Source: Herbaspirillum sp. RV1423 (GTDB taxonomy: Bacteria > Pseudomonadota > Gammaproteobacteria > Burkholderiales > Burkholderiaceae_D). From it: a stretch of 64,000 nucleotides of DNA. The notes below the pieces were generated by a model. That model was not told where the DNA came from. It worked only from the letters and a program-made list of their open reading frames with translations, and made no database searches. Shown one piece after another: positions 7,821 to 16,215 of this stretch. The stretch spans positions 55,530 through 119,529 of the forward strand of contig NZ_CBXX010000014.1 in assembly GCF_000577615.1 (NCBI RefSeq). The letters are read 5' to 3'. Every line of letters starts with the position of its first letter. The stretch's first letter is position 1. Position numbers and translations under genes: made by a program.

Positions 7821-8921
7821 ATGACAGAAGCAAAAGCTTTTCCACTATCCAGGCCATGGCGCGCAGCGGCGCTGGTCCTGCTCACCGTCCTGCTGCACTT
7901 GCTGGCCATCGATTGGGGAAAGGAATATTTCAACGCGGCGACAGCGGATCAGCGCGCGCAATCCAGCATCAGCGTCGCGCTGCGTCCGGTGGAATTGCCG
8001 AAACAACAGGTCTCGCTGCCGACCGCCGCCCCACCCAAAGTCCGCAAAGCGCGCAAACCTGCGCCCGTACCTGCACCGTCCATCGCTCCGGCGACGCCCT
8101 CGGACGAGATCCAGCCTGTGACGACGGCGCCAGCCGCGGAACCGCCAGCCGCCGCCGACGGCAATGACGCCGGCGCTGCGGCAGCAGATGCAACAGACGC
8201 AAAAAATGCGCCATCCCCAAAAGACGACAGCAAGACGCCCGAGACGCAGGGCACGCACTACCAGATCGATCCGCCGCCCTCGGCCGAACTGGAATACGAG
8301 GTGCGCGCCTTTTCCGACAACCTCAACTGGTACGGCACCAGCATCCTGACCTGGAAAACCGACGGCAGCCGCTACCGCGTCGACGGTGAAGTCTATACGC
8401 GCCTGTTCGCCAAAATCGGTTTCCTCAATTTCAGCAGTACCGGCGACATCAACGAATTCGGCGTCGCGCCGGAGCTATATACGGAAAAGAAAAGAAACCG
8501 TCCCGCCACCAATACGCATTTCAACCGCGAACGCAACGTCGTCAGCTTTTCCGCTTCGACCGCCAACTATCCGCGCGTCGGCGGCGAACAGGATCGCGCC
8601 AGCCTGATCTGGCAACTGGCCGGCATCGGCCGCGGCGACAACGGCAAATTCACGCCCGGCGCCGTGATCGACATGTTCGTCGCCGGCGTGCGCGACGGCG
8701 AAGTCTGGCGCATGCAGGTGGTCGGGCAGGAAGAAATACACCTGACCACCGGCGCCGCCCAAGTCTGGCACGTGGTGCGCCAGCCGCGCCCGGGCTCTTA
8801 CGACCAGCGCCTCGACATCTGGCTCGAACCCGGCCGGCAATGGTATCCGGCGCGGCTGCGCTTTACCGAAACCAACGGGGACTATTTGGAACTGTCGTTG
8901 TCCAACCTGAAGGCTCTATAA
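7821..8921 (+). CDS. DUF3108 domain-containing protein, copy 1
   Basis: 366 aa. An N-terminal membrane anchor (about residues 12-30) is followed by a long Pro/Ala-rich linker (about 60-150), then the DUF3108 domain, which starts near PPSAELEYEV and contains the block NRERNVVSFSAS and the ending GDYLELSL. The anchor plus Pro-rich spacer resembles TonB-style periplasm-spanning proteins, although no TonB domain is present. It is divergent from phaM and 135 bp ahead of a second DUF3108 gene. DUF3108 function is unknown. Confidence 0.85.
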   Translation: MTEAKAFPLSRPWRAAALVLLTVLLHLLAIDWGKEYFNAATADQRAQSSISVALRPVELPKQQVSLPTAAPPKVRKARKPAPVPAPSIAPATPSDEIQPVTTAPAAEPPAAADGNDAGAAAADATDAKNAPSPKDDSKTPETQGTHYQIDPPPSAELEYEVRAFSDNLNWYGTSILTWKTDGSRYRVDGEVYTRLFAKIGFLNFSSTGDINEFGVAPELYTEKKRNRPATNTHFNRERNVVSFSASTANYPRVGGEQDRASLIWQLAGIGRGDNGKFTPGAVIDMFVAGVRDGEVWRMQVVGQEEIHLTTGAAQVWHVVRQPRPGSYDQRLDIWLEPGRQWYPARLRFTETNGDYLELSLSNLKAL

Positions 8922-9056
8922 AAAACGCTATAAACTAGCGTTATTGAGCGAAGCGCGAGTGCGCCTTCGCCTGCGCTCCGAAAAAACCCTGGCAATCATC
9001 GTCGCGGCATCCGTATTGCCTGCCGGACAGTTGCCGACTTTTCAAGTGAACTCTAC

Positions 9057-9845
9057 ATGCAGACATCCAACGCTTTCCCCCGCAATGCGCAGCAACTGAT
9101 GTGCGCCCTGCTGCTAGCCGCAGCCGGCGCCTTCACCGCTGCCGGCGCCGCCAGTCCCGCCGAGCATCCCGTCGTCAAACGCAAGGTCAGCCTGCCGCCG
9201 TCGGCGGAACTCCACTACAACATCGAGGCCAAGCAAAGAGGCCTGGAAGTCACCGGCGAGGCGCTGGTCAAATGGAACAACGCCAACAATAAATACAGCG
9301 TCAACGCCGAAACCCGCGCCATGCTGATCGGCAAGATCCTCGAAGCCAGCAGCGAAGGCGACATCGACAGCTACGGACTGGCGCCGGGCCGTTTCGTCGA
9401 TAAACGCTTTCGCCGCGAACCCTCGACCACCACCTTCAATCGCGAGCTGAACACCATCAATTTCACGCAGTCGGCCGAAAACTATCCGCTCAAAGGCGGC
9501 GAACAGGATCGCACCAGCATCATCTGGCAATTGATCGCGGTCGCACGCGGCAATGCCGACAAATTCACTAGCGGTTCGGAATGGCTGTTCTTCGTGGCCG
9601 GTCCGCGCGATGCGGAGCAATGGAGTTTCAAGGTGATCGGGCGTGAAAAAATCAGGACCGGGCAGGGCGACGTCAATGCCGTGCACGTCTTCCGCGCGCC
9701 GCCGCCGGGCGATCAGGGTCAGAAGCTGGACATCTGGCTGGCGCCATCGTCGGACTGGTATCCGGTGCGTCTGCGCTTCACCGATCCCGATGGCGACTTC
9801 ATCGAACAAACCCTCGACAGCGTCAACAAGAAACCCGTTAAATAA
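9057..9845 (+). CDS. DUF3108 domain-containing protein, copy 2
   Basis: 262 aa with a cleavable-looking signal peptide and no Pro-rich linker. The domain parallels the gene upstream almost block by block: PPSAELHYNIEAK, FNRELNTINFTQSAENYP, GGEQDRTSIIWQL, LDIWLAPSSDWYPVRLRFTD. The pair therefore comes from duplication: one copy is anchored through a spacer, the other apparently soluble in the periplasm. queC follows 21 bp later and may be cotranscribed. Confidence 0.87.
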   Translation: MQTSNAFPRNAQQLMCALLLAAAGAFTAAGAASPAEHPVVKRKVSLPPSAELHYNIEAKQRGLEVTGEALVKWNNANNKYSVNAETRAMLIGKILEASSEGDIDSYGLAPGRFVDKRFRREPSTTTFNRELNTINFTQSAENYPLKGGEQDRTSIIWQLIAVARGNADKFTSGSEWLFFVAGPRDAEQWSFKVIGREKIRTGQGDVNAVHVFRAPPPGDQGQKLDIWLAPSSDWYPVRLRFTDPDGDFIEQTLDSVNKKPVK

Positions 9846-9866
9846 AAGCGAACCGGAAATACCGAC

Positions 9867-10586
9867 ATGGCGACTCCTCACCCTCCCCTGCCCCAACGCG
9901 CGCTGGTCCTGTTCAGCGGCGGCCAGGATTCCACCACCTGTCTCGCCTGGGCGCTGTCGCGCTATCAGAAAGTCGAGACCATCGGTTTCGATTACGGCCA
10001 GCGCCACGCGATCGAATTGCAGGTGCGCCCGACCTTGCTGGAAAAAATGCGCGGTTTCTCTTCCGAATGGAACAGCAAGCTCGGCGAAGACCACATGGTC
10101 GACCTGTCGCTGATCGGCAAGATTTCCGACACCGCGTTGACGCGCGACGTCGCCATTTCGATGCAAGAGAACGGCTTGCCCAACACCTTCGTGCCGGGAC
10201 GCAACCTGCTATTTATGACGGTGGCGGCGACGGTGGCGTATCGGCGCGGACTGGATGTGCTGGTGGGCGGCATGTGCGAGACGGATTTTTCCGGCTACCC
10301 GGATTGCCGCGACGACACCATGAAAGCGCTGCAGGTCGCGCTCAACCTCGGCATGGCGACGCACCTGAAAGTGGAAACGCCGCTGATGTGGATCGACAAG
10401 GCTGCCACCTGGCGCCTGGCCCACGAACTCGGCGGCACAACACTGGTCGACCTGATCCGCGCCGATACCCATACCTGCTACCTGGGTGAACGCGGCGCGC
10501 TGCATGACTGGGGTTACGGCTGCGGCGCCTGCCCGGCCTGCGAACTGCGCGCGCGCGGTTACCGGCAGTACGTGGAAGCTGCCTGA
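9867..10586 (+). CDS. queC: 7-cyano-7-deazaguanine (preQ0) synthase QueC
   Basis: 239 aa. The N-terminal PP-loop SGGQDS (residues 17-22) binds ATP, and the C-terminal zinc cluster [12 protein letters not shown] supplies the Cys ligands. QueC converts 7-carboxy-7-deazaguanine with ammonia and ATP to preQ0, the queuosine precursor. Length and both motifs are normal. No queD or queE is adjacent, and I see no preQ1 riboswitch-like structure in the short upstream gap. Confidence 0.95.
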   Translation: MATPHPPLPQRALVLFSGGQDSTTCLAWALSRYQKVETIGFDYGQRHAIELQVRPTLLEKMRGFSSEWNSKLGEDHMVDLSLIGKISDTALTRDVAISMQENGLPNTFVPGRNLLFMTVAATVAYRRGLDVLVGGMCETDFSGYPDCRDDTMKALQVALNLGMATHLKVETPLMWIDKAATWRLAHELGGTTLVDLIRADTHTCYLGERGALHDWGYGCGACPACELRARGYRQYVEAA

Positions 10587-10604
10587 TCGTATCGTCGAAG
10601 TCAT

Positions 10605-10648
10605 GAAAAAACGGCAGGCGGGATATATCCCTCTCCTGCCGTTTTTTC
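10605..10648. terminator. Bidirectional terminator between queC and PBP1A
   Basis: Six A then CGGCAGG at the left and CCTGCCG then six T at the right form a symmetrical hairpin. It serves both convergent genes. Confidence 0.9.
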
Positions 10649-10672
10649 ATGGTTGCCTGAGCAGAAAGAGCG

Positions 10673-13090
10673 TCAGAACAATTCGTTCTTCATCTGGTTC
10701 TTGGCTTTTTCTTCTTCCGGCGACGCCGCCGTGCCGTGGTCGCCCAGACCCAGATCGCGCACGCTGGCGTTCGGCGGATATTCCGAATAGTAATACTCAC
10801 CGCCCGATTCAATCAGGCCGCCCGGCACCGTGCGATCGACCATCGGCACGTCCTTGAGCGCCTTCTGCATGTAGCTGATCCAGATCGGCAAGGCCAGGCC
10901 GCCGCCCGTCTCGCGATCACCCAGGCTCTTCGGCTGGTCGTAACCCATCCACGCGATGCCGACCAGATTCGGCTGGTAGCCGGCGAACCAGGCATCCATC
11001 GAATCGTTGGTGGTGCCGGTCTTGCCGGCCAGGTCGGTACGCTTGAGCGACAAGGCCTTGACCGCTGTGCCATGACGCACCACATCGCGCAGCATGCTGT
11101 CCATCACGAAGGCATTGCGCGCATCGATCACGCGATTGGCCTCGTCGCCGGCCTTGACCGGCCGCGCCTCGGACAAAGTGTTGCCGTTACTGTCGGTGAT
11201 TTTGGAAATCAGATAGGGATTGATCTTGTAACCGCCGTTGGCGAACACAGAATAAGCGCCCACCATCTGCAGCGGCGTCACAGCACCCGCACCCAGCGCC
11301 AGCGTCAGATAGGGCGGATTCTTGTCGGCGTCGAAGCCGAAGCGCGTGATGTATTCCTGCGCATATTTCACGCCGACGCGCTCCAGAATACGGATCGACA
11401 CCAGATTGATCGACTTCTGCAGCGCGCGGCGCATCGAGATCGGGCCTTCGAACTTGCCGCCGTAGTTCTTCGGCTGCCACACCTGGCCACCGGTCTGTGT
11501 GAACGTCAGCGGTGCATCGTTGATGATGGTGGCCGGCGACAGGCCTTTTTCCAGCGACGACGAATAGATGAACGGCTTGAACGACGAGCCCGGCTGGCGC
11601 CATGCCTGGATCACGTGGTTGAACTTGTTGCGGTTGAAATCGAAACCGCCGACCAGCGAGCGGATCGCGCCGTCGTTCGGATCGAGCGAAATGAAAGCCG
11701 ACTCCACTTCCGGCATCTGCGTCACGATCCAGTTCTTGCCGTCCTGGAAGACACGGATGATGGCACCGCGCTTGATTTTTTTCTGCGGCGGCGCCTTGTC
11801 GCTCAGCAGGTTGCCGGCGAAACCCAGGCCGCTGCCGGAAATCTTGATCTCATCGCCGGTCGCCAGCACGGCGGTGATTTCCTTGGTGGTCGCTTCCAGC
11901 ACCACCGCGGCAATCAGATCGTCGCTGTCGGGATGGTCGGCCAGCTCGGATTCGATGGCGTCGTCGGCTTCTTCCTTGGAGGTGGTCGGAATTTCCATGT
12001 AGCCTTCCGGACCGCGATAGCCGTGGCGGCGCTCATAGTCGATGATGCCGCGGCGCAGAGCCAGGTAAGCGGCATCCTGGTCGGCCTTCGTGATGGTGGT
12101 GAAGACATTCAGGCCGCGCGTGTACGTGTCATCCTTGAATTGCGCATAGACCAGTTGGCGCGCCATTTCCGACACGTATTCGGCGTGCACGCCGAAGGCC
12201 GTGCTGTCGCTCTTGATGTTCAGCGGCTCATCCTTGGCCTGCGTGTATTGCTGGTCGGTGATGTAGCCGAGCTGGCGCATGCGCAACAAGATGTATTGCT
12301 GGCGCGCATGGGCGCGTTTCGGATTGACCACCGGATTGTAGGCCGACGGCGCTTTCGGGAGGCCCGCCAGCATCGCGGCTTCGGCGATGGTCAGGTCCTT
12401 GAGCGGCTTACCGAAATAAATTTGCGCCGCGGACGAAAAACCGTAAGCGCGCTGCCCCAGATAAATCTGGTTCATGTAGACCTCAAGGATCTGGTCCTTG
12501 GTCAGGTTGCGCTCGATCTTCCAGGCCAGTGGAATTTCGTAGAGGAATTTGCGCGAAGCTTTTTGCAGGAAAGTCGGCTCGTTGCTGGTCAGGAAGAAAT
12601 TGCGCGCCACCTGCTGGGTGATCGTGCTGGCGCCGCCGCTGCCGCCCGACAAGTTGGCGAAGGTGGCGCGCACGATACCCTGATAATCGACGCCGCCGTG
12701 TTCGTAGAAGCGATCGTCTTCGATCGCCAATACGGCCTTTTTCATGATATCGGGGATTTCCTTGATATGCACCAGATTGCGGCGCTCCTCGCCGAATTCG
12801 CCGATCAGCACGCCATCGGCGGAAAACACGCGCAGCGGAATCTTGGGACGGTAGTCGGTCAGCGTGTCGAGATCGGGCAACTTGGGATAGGCCAGCGTGA
12901 CCACGAATCCCAGCACCAACGCCGCCATCAGCACCAGCGCCGCCAATACGCCTATCGTCCCAAGGAAGACGCGGATAACCGGATGCAGGCGTTTTTTGAC
13001 GGGTGCTTGGGGTGCCGGTGCTGCTGGAGCCGACGTCGCGGCAGCAGGATTGGGAGCTGGCGCTTTGCCGTTGTTTTCAGGGGTGGTCAT
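10673..13090 (-). CDS. mrcA: Penicillin-binding protein 1A (bifunctional)
   Basis: About 805 aa from the ATG at 13090; an upstream reading to 13180 adds a 30-residue basic stretch without family character. Order: Pro/Ala-rich cytosolic tail, one TM helix (about 40-67), the glycosyltransferase 51 domain with EDDRFYEH (catalytic Glu near 124) and STITQQVARN, then the transpeptidase domain with SSFK, SIN and KTGTTND motifs. It polymerises and cross-links peptidoglycan. It is divergent from pilMNOPQ, the arrangement common in beta- and gammaproteobacteria. The start codon lacks a strong ribosome site. Confidence 0.93.
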   Translation of the reverse strand: MTTPENNGKAPAPNPAAATSAPAAPAPQAPVKKRLHPVIRVFLGTIGVLAALVLMAALVLGFVVTLAYPKLPDLDTLTDYRPKIPLRVFSADGVLIGEFGEERRNLVHIKEIPDIMKKAVLAIEDDRFYEHGGVDYQGIVRATFANLSGGSGGASTITQQVARNFFLTSNEPTFLQKASRKFLYEIPLAWKIERNLTKDQILEVYMNQIYLGQRAYGFSSAAQIYFGKPLKDLTIAEAAMLAGLPKAPSAYNPVVNPKRAHARQQYILLRMRQLGYITDQQYTQAKDEPLNIKSDSTAFGVHAEYVSEMARQLVYAQFKDDTYTRGLNVFTTITKADQDAAYLALRRGIIDYERRHGYRGPEGYMEIPTTSKEEADDAIESELADHPDSDDLIAAVVLEATTKEITAVLATGDEIKISGSGLGFAGNLLSDKAPPQKKIKRGAIIRVFQDGKNWIVTQMPEVESAFISLDPNDGAIRSLVGGFDFNRNKFNHVIQAWRQPGSSFKPFIYSSSLEKGLSPATIINDAPLTFTQTGGQVWQPKNYGGKFEGPISMRRALQKSINLVSIRILERVGVKYAQEYITRFGFDADKNPPYLTLALGAGAVTPLQMVGAYSVFANGGYKINPYLISKITDSNGNTLSEARPVKAGDEANRVIDARNAFVMDSMLRDVVRHGTAVKALSLKRTDLAGKTGTTNDSMDAWFAGYQPNLVGIAWMGYDQPKSLGDRETGGGLALPIWISYMQKALKDVPMVDRTVPGGLIESGGEYYYSEYPPNASVRDLGLGDHGTAASPEEEKAKNQMKNELF

Positions 13091-13431
13091 GCGCTTGAGA
13101 CTGGGTGTAAGAAAGACAATCCTCTCATTATAGCGACTTGCGGGACGGGAAAATCCGGCAATTCGCCGGAACAGAGGCACAACGGCGTCATCCGCAGACC
13201 TTCCTGTCCGCCCGATACAAACGGGGGAACCGTTGCTCAGAAACCGTTTGCGCCGAGAAGTTTCGCGACATCGTTCGTGTCGTTACGCGCCACAACCGGC
13301 AACCGCCCGCAATAAAATTGCTTTACAGACAATAAATCTTGTTGTTAGGATGCCGCATGTTGCAAAAACGACAATTATTCTCATTGCCGTCCTTGCGTTT
13401 CTCCTAACGTGGTATTTGTATCTGGAATGCA
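13091..13431. other. Divergent intergenic region, PBP1A / pilM
   Basis: No convincing gene. The open frames here overlap neighbours and lack ribosome sites. It must hold the promoters for both directions, but I see no consensus -35/-10 pair I would defend. The 100 bp nearest pilM are more AT-rich. Confidence 0.5.
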
Positions 13432-14514
13432 ATGCTGTCCAATTTCGTCCGTTCTTTCTTTTCCAAAAAACCGTTGCTCGCAGGTCTCGACATTTGTCCT
13501 TCTGAAGTCAGGATGGTCGAACTCTCCGGCACCAATGCCAAACACCCGCGCCTGGAACGTTATGCCCGCGAAAGCCTGCCCTACGGCGCGGTGAGCAGCG
13601 ATGGCATCGAGAATCTGCGCCAGGTAATGGAGGCCGTCGGCCGCTTATGGAACCGGAGCGGGTCGCGGGCGCGAGAAGTGGCAATCAGCATCCCTGCCGC
13701 GAGCGCCTTCACGGAGATCATCGTCGTTGCCGCCGGCAGCAGCGACCAGCAGCGGGAAACGCTGGCAAAGACGTATATGGCAGGATTGCTGCCCTACCCG
13801 ATAGAACAGGCGCTGTTCGACTACAGCATCATCGGTCCCAGCAGCAAGGCGGCCGGTCACATCGACCTGCTGATCGCCGCTGCGCGCAAGGAAGACATCG
13901 AAGACCGCGTCGCCATCGCAGAATCCCTCGGCCTGAAAGCAACGGTGGCCGATGTCGACAGTTATGCGGCGCTCAACGCCCTGTTGCGGGACGATGCCGC
14001 GCCGGCAACAATGACGGCCGGGACCGTCGTTGCGCTGCTGCGTCTGGAAGCGCACGGCACACACGCATCGCTCGCATGCGACGGACGCGTCGTCGTTGAC
14101 CATGACGACGCCGGCGGTCACCAGCAGTTGGAGTACAAGATCATGCGCAACTACGGGCTGACGCAGGAAGAATCCAGACGCAGGCAACGGGACGGCAGCC
14201 TGCCGGACGGTTACGTCGCCGACATTCTCGCCCCCTATGTCGATGAAGTCGCTACGAAAGCGCAAGAATCATTGCGAGCGATGCAAGCGTCTGCGCGGAC
14301 CGGTGATGTCGCCCGCATTGTCCTGGCCGGACCGGGAGCGCAGACCCCCGGCCTGGCGCAGACCATTCAGAAACGGGCGAACGTCGCCACCAGCATCGCC
14401 GCGCCGTTCGCCGGCATGTCGGTCGCTGCCGCCATCGATCGCCGGCAATTGGCTGCCGACGCGCCGTCCTGCGCGGTCGCCTGCGGCTTGGCGCTAAGGC
14501 AGTTCGACCGATGA
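13432..14514 (+). CDS. pilM: Type IV pilus assembly protein PilM
   Basis: 360 aa actin-like ATPase fold. The N-terminus FFSKKPLLAGLDI followed by VRMVELSG is the usual PilM opening. PilM sits in the cytoplasm and binds the N-terminal tail of PilN. First gene of a tightly packed operon: it overlaps pilN by 4 nt (ATGA). Some nucleotide-binding motifs look diverged, as often happens in this lineage. Confidence 0.92.
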   Translation: MLSNFVRSFFSKKPLLAGLDICPSEVRMVELSGTNAKHPRLERYARESLPYGAVSSDGIENLRQVMEAVGRLWNRSGSRAREVAISIPAASAFTEIIVVAAGSSDQQRETLAKTYMAGLLPYPIEQALFDYSIIGPSSKAAGHIDLLIAAARKEDIEDRVAIAESLGLKATVADVDSYAALNALLRDDAAPATMTAGTVVALLRLEAHGTHASLACDGRVVVDHDDAGGHQQLEYKIMRNYGLTQEESRRRQRDGSLPDGYVADILAPYVDEVATKAQESLRAMQASARTGDVARIVLAGPGAQTPGLAQTIQKRANVATSIAAPFAGMSVAAAIDRRQLAADAPSCAVACGLALRQFDR

Positions 14515-15104
14515 TCGGAATCAATTTTCTGCCCTACCGGGCGCATGGACAAGTCCGGCTTGAACAGCGGTTTTATCTTCTGTTGGCCGCGACGTCGACC
14601 GCCAGCCTGGCGCTGCTGCTGGCGCTCGGCGCAACGCTCAACGAACAAACCATGCTGCAGCGACAACTCACGCAAGTGCTGCAAACCGAACATGCCAGGC
14701 TGGACCAGCACATCCGTCAGGGCAAGGAATTACGGGAAAAGATCGCTGCGCTTCGGGAACAAAACCGGCGACTGCAAGCCCTGCAACAGCAGCGAAATGA
14801 CGCCGTACGATTGCTCGCGGAACTCGCCCGGCAAATGCCCAGGCACGTCTATCTGGGCGCGATGACTCAGGAAGGAAAGCAACTCACATTGAACGGACAT
14901 GCGCCGTCGCACCGACACATCATGCAATTGCTGGACACGTTGCGCGATCCGGCCGGCCCTTTCCGCCACGCGGAACTGCGTGAAGCGCGCGCCGCCGCTC
15001 CCGTCAATCCAATCCCAGCCAAGCAAAGACACGATTTCGTGATCACGGCCAGCCATTTTCCTGCGACGCATGACGCAGCGAACATGGACCAGGCCAGGCA
15101 GTGA
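14511..15104 (+). CDS. pilN: Type IV pilus assembly protein PilN
   Basis: 197 aa. It begins with the diagnostic cytoplasmic motif INFLPYR (residues 4-10), followed by a TM helix (about 24-45), a coiled-coil stretch rich in Gln/Leu/Arg (about 50-100) and a periplasmic ferredoxin-like domain. It pairs with PilO in the alignment complex. The start overlaps the pilM stop, and the stop overlaps the GTG of pilO. Confidence 0.93.
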   Translation: MIGINFLPYRAHGQVRLEQRFYLLLAATSTASLALLLALGATLNEQTMLQRQLTQVLQTEHARLDQHIRQGKELREKIAALREQNRRLQALQQQRNDAVRLLAELARQMPRHVYLGAMTQEGKQLTLNGHAPSHRHIMQLLDTLRDPAGPFRHAELREARAAAPVNPIPAKQRHDFVITASHFPATHDAANMDQARQ

Positions 15105-15706
15105 ATCCGGAAACATTCATCCGACGACTCCGCGATCTGAACGGCCGCCATCCGGCGACCTGGCCCTGTCTGCCGCAATGCCTGCTCTTCGCGGCTGTCT
15201 TTCTGGGTGTATTGCTATTAGGCTGGCTACTGTATCTGCGACCTGCCGTTGACGTGCTGGACAGCGCCGAAACAGAAACACTCACACTGAAAAACACCTT
15301 TGCCGCTAAGCAACAGCAAGCAACCGTCCTGCCGTCGCTACAAGAACAGGAGCGGCATCTTGCGCGATCCCTCGCCGCACTGGAAGAACAACTGCCGCTC
15401 GCGGACGATCTCAGCGCGATACTCGGCGACATCGGCGACGCCGCCCTGCGCCACCAGTTGCACTTCGAATTCGCCCGCCCCGGCAAACCCGAAACAAAAC
15501 ACGGCTATCTAGAACTGCCCATCGCCATTCGCCTCGGCGGCAATTATCACGACATCGGCCGCTTTGCCGCCGACATTGCGGCCATGCCGCAGCTTCTGAT
15601 CCTGAACGATATGCGCCTGAGCGCTACCGACAAGCAAGGATGGGTGACGCTGGAAGCGCTTGCGTTGACCTATCGCCGCATCGAAGCCGACGAGAAAAAA
15701 CCATGA
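15101..15706 (+). CDS. pilO: Type IV pilus assembly protein PilO
   Basis: 201 aa starting at a GTG that overlaps the pilN stop (GTGA). TM helix about residues 25-45, then a coiled coil and a periplasmic domain. The segment with Arg-Ser-Leu-Ala and EEQLPLADDLSAIL, followed by LRLGGNYHDIGRF-like residues, is typical PilO. It links the inner-membrane platform to PilP. It ends in an ATGA overlap with pilP. Confidence 0.92.
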   Translation: MNPETFIRRLRDLNGRHPATWPCLPQCLLFAAVFLGVLLLGWLLYLRPAVDVLDSAETETLTLKNTFAAKQQQATVLPSLQEQERHLARSLAALEEQLPLADDLSAILGDIGDAALRHQLHFEFARPGKPETKHGYLELPIAIRLGGNYHDIGRFAADIAAMPQLLILNDMRLSATDKQGWVTLEALALTYRRIEADEKKP

Positions 15707-16215
15707 AACACCGAATACCTCTTCTCATGGCGACGCTGGTGATCGCGGTTTCGGCGGGCTGCAAACAAAGGGAAACGCCCAGCCGGTTGCTCGAACAATT
15801 GAACCTGCTCCAGCGCGGCGCGCCGGCAACCCAGCCGCCGGCCCCCGACGCGCCGGCTTTTATTCCCTATGCCTACAGTGCAGACGACGCCGACACGCCG
15901 TTTGGCCGCGCCGAATTCGCCGAGGCCGACGCCAATGCCCGCCCGCCGCAGCGCGGTCCCATGCAATATCTTGAGAACTTCCCGCTGGAATCCATCCGCA
16001 TGGTCGGCACGCTCGCCCGGGACGGCCGCCTGCTGGCTTTGCTGCAAGTCGACAAGGTGGTCCATCAGTCGCACCCGGGCGACTACGTCGGCAAGAATTT
16101 CGGCGTCATCCGCCATATCGCCGAAACCGGCATCGAACTGGAAGAACTGGTACGCGCCGCCGACGATTGGGAAAGACGCCCGGCAAAACTGGAATTGCAA
16201 GGAACCGGAAAATGA
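15703..16215 (+). CDS. pilP: Type IV pilus lipoprotein PilP
   Basis: 170 aa from the ATG at 15703, which overlaps the pilO stop. A lipoprotein signal with lipobox VSAGC is visible (Cys near residue 19). The core shows the PilP pattern: LENFPLESIRMVGTL, then LLQVDKVVHQSHPGDYVGKNFGVI. PilP bridges PilNO and the PilQ secretin. It overlaps pilQ by 4 nt. Confidence 0.92.
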   Translation: MKHRIPLLMATLVIAVSAGCKQRETPSRLLEQLNLLQRGAPATQPPAPDAPAFIPYAYSADDADTPFGRAEFAEADANARPPQRGPMQYLENFPLESIRMVGTLARDGRLLALLQVDKVVHQSHPGDYVGKNFGVIRHIAETGIELEELVRAADDWERRPAKLELQGTGK

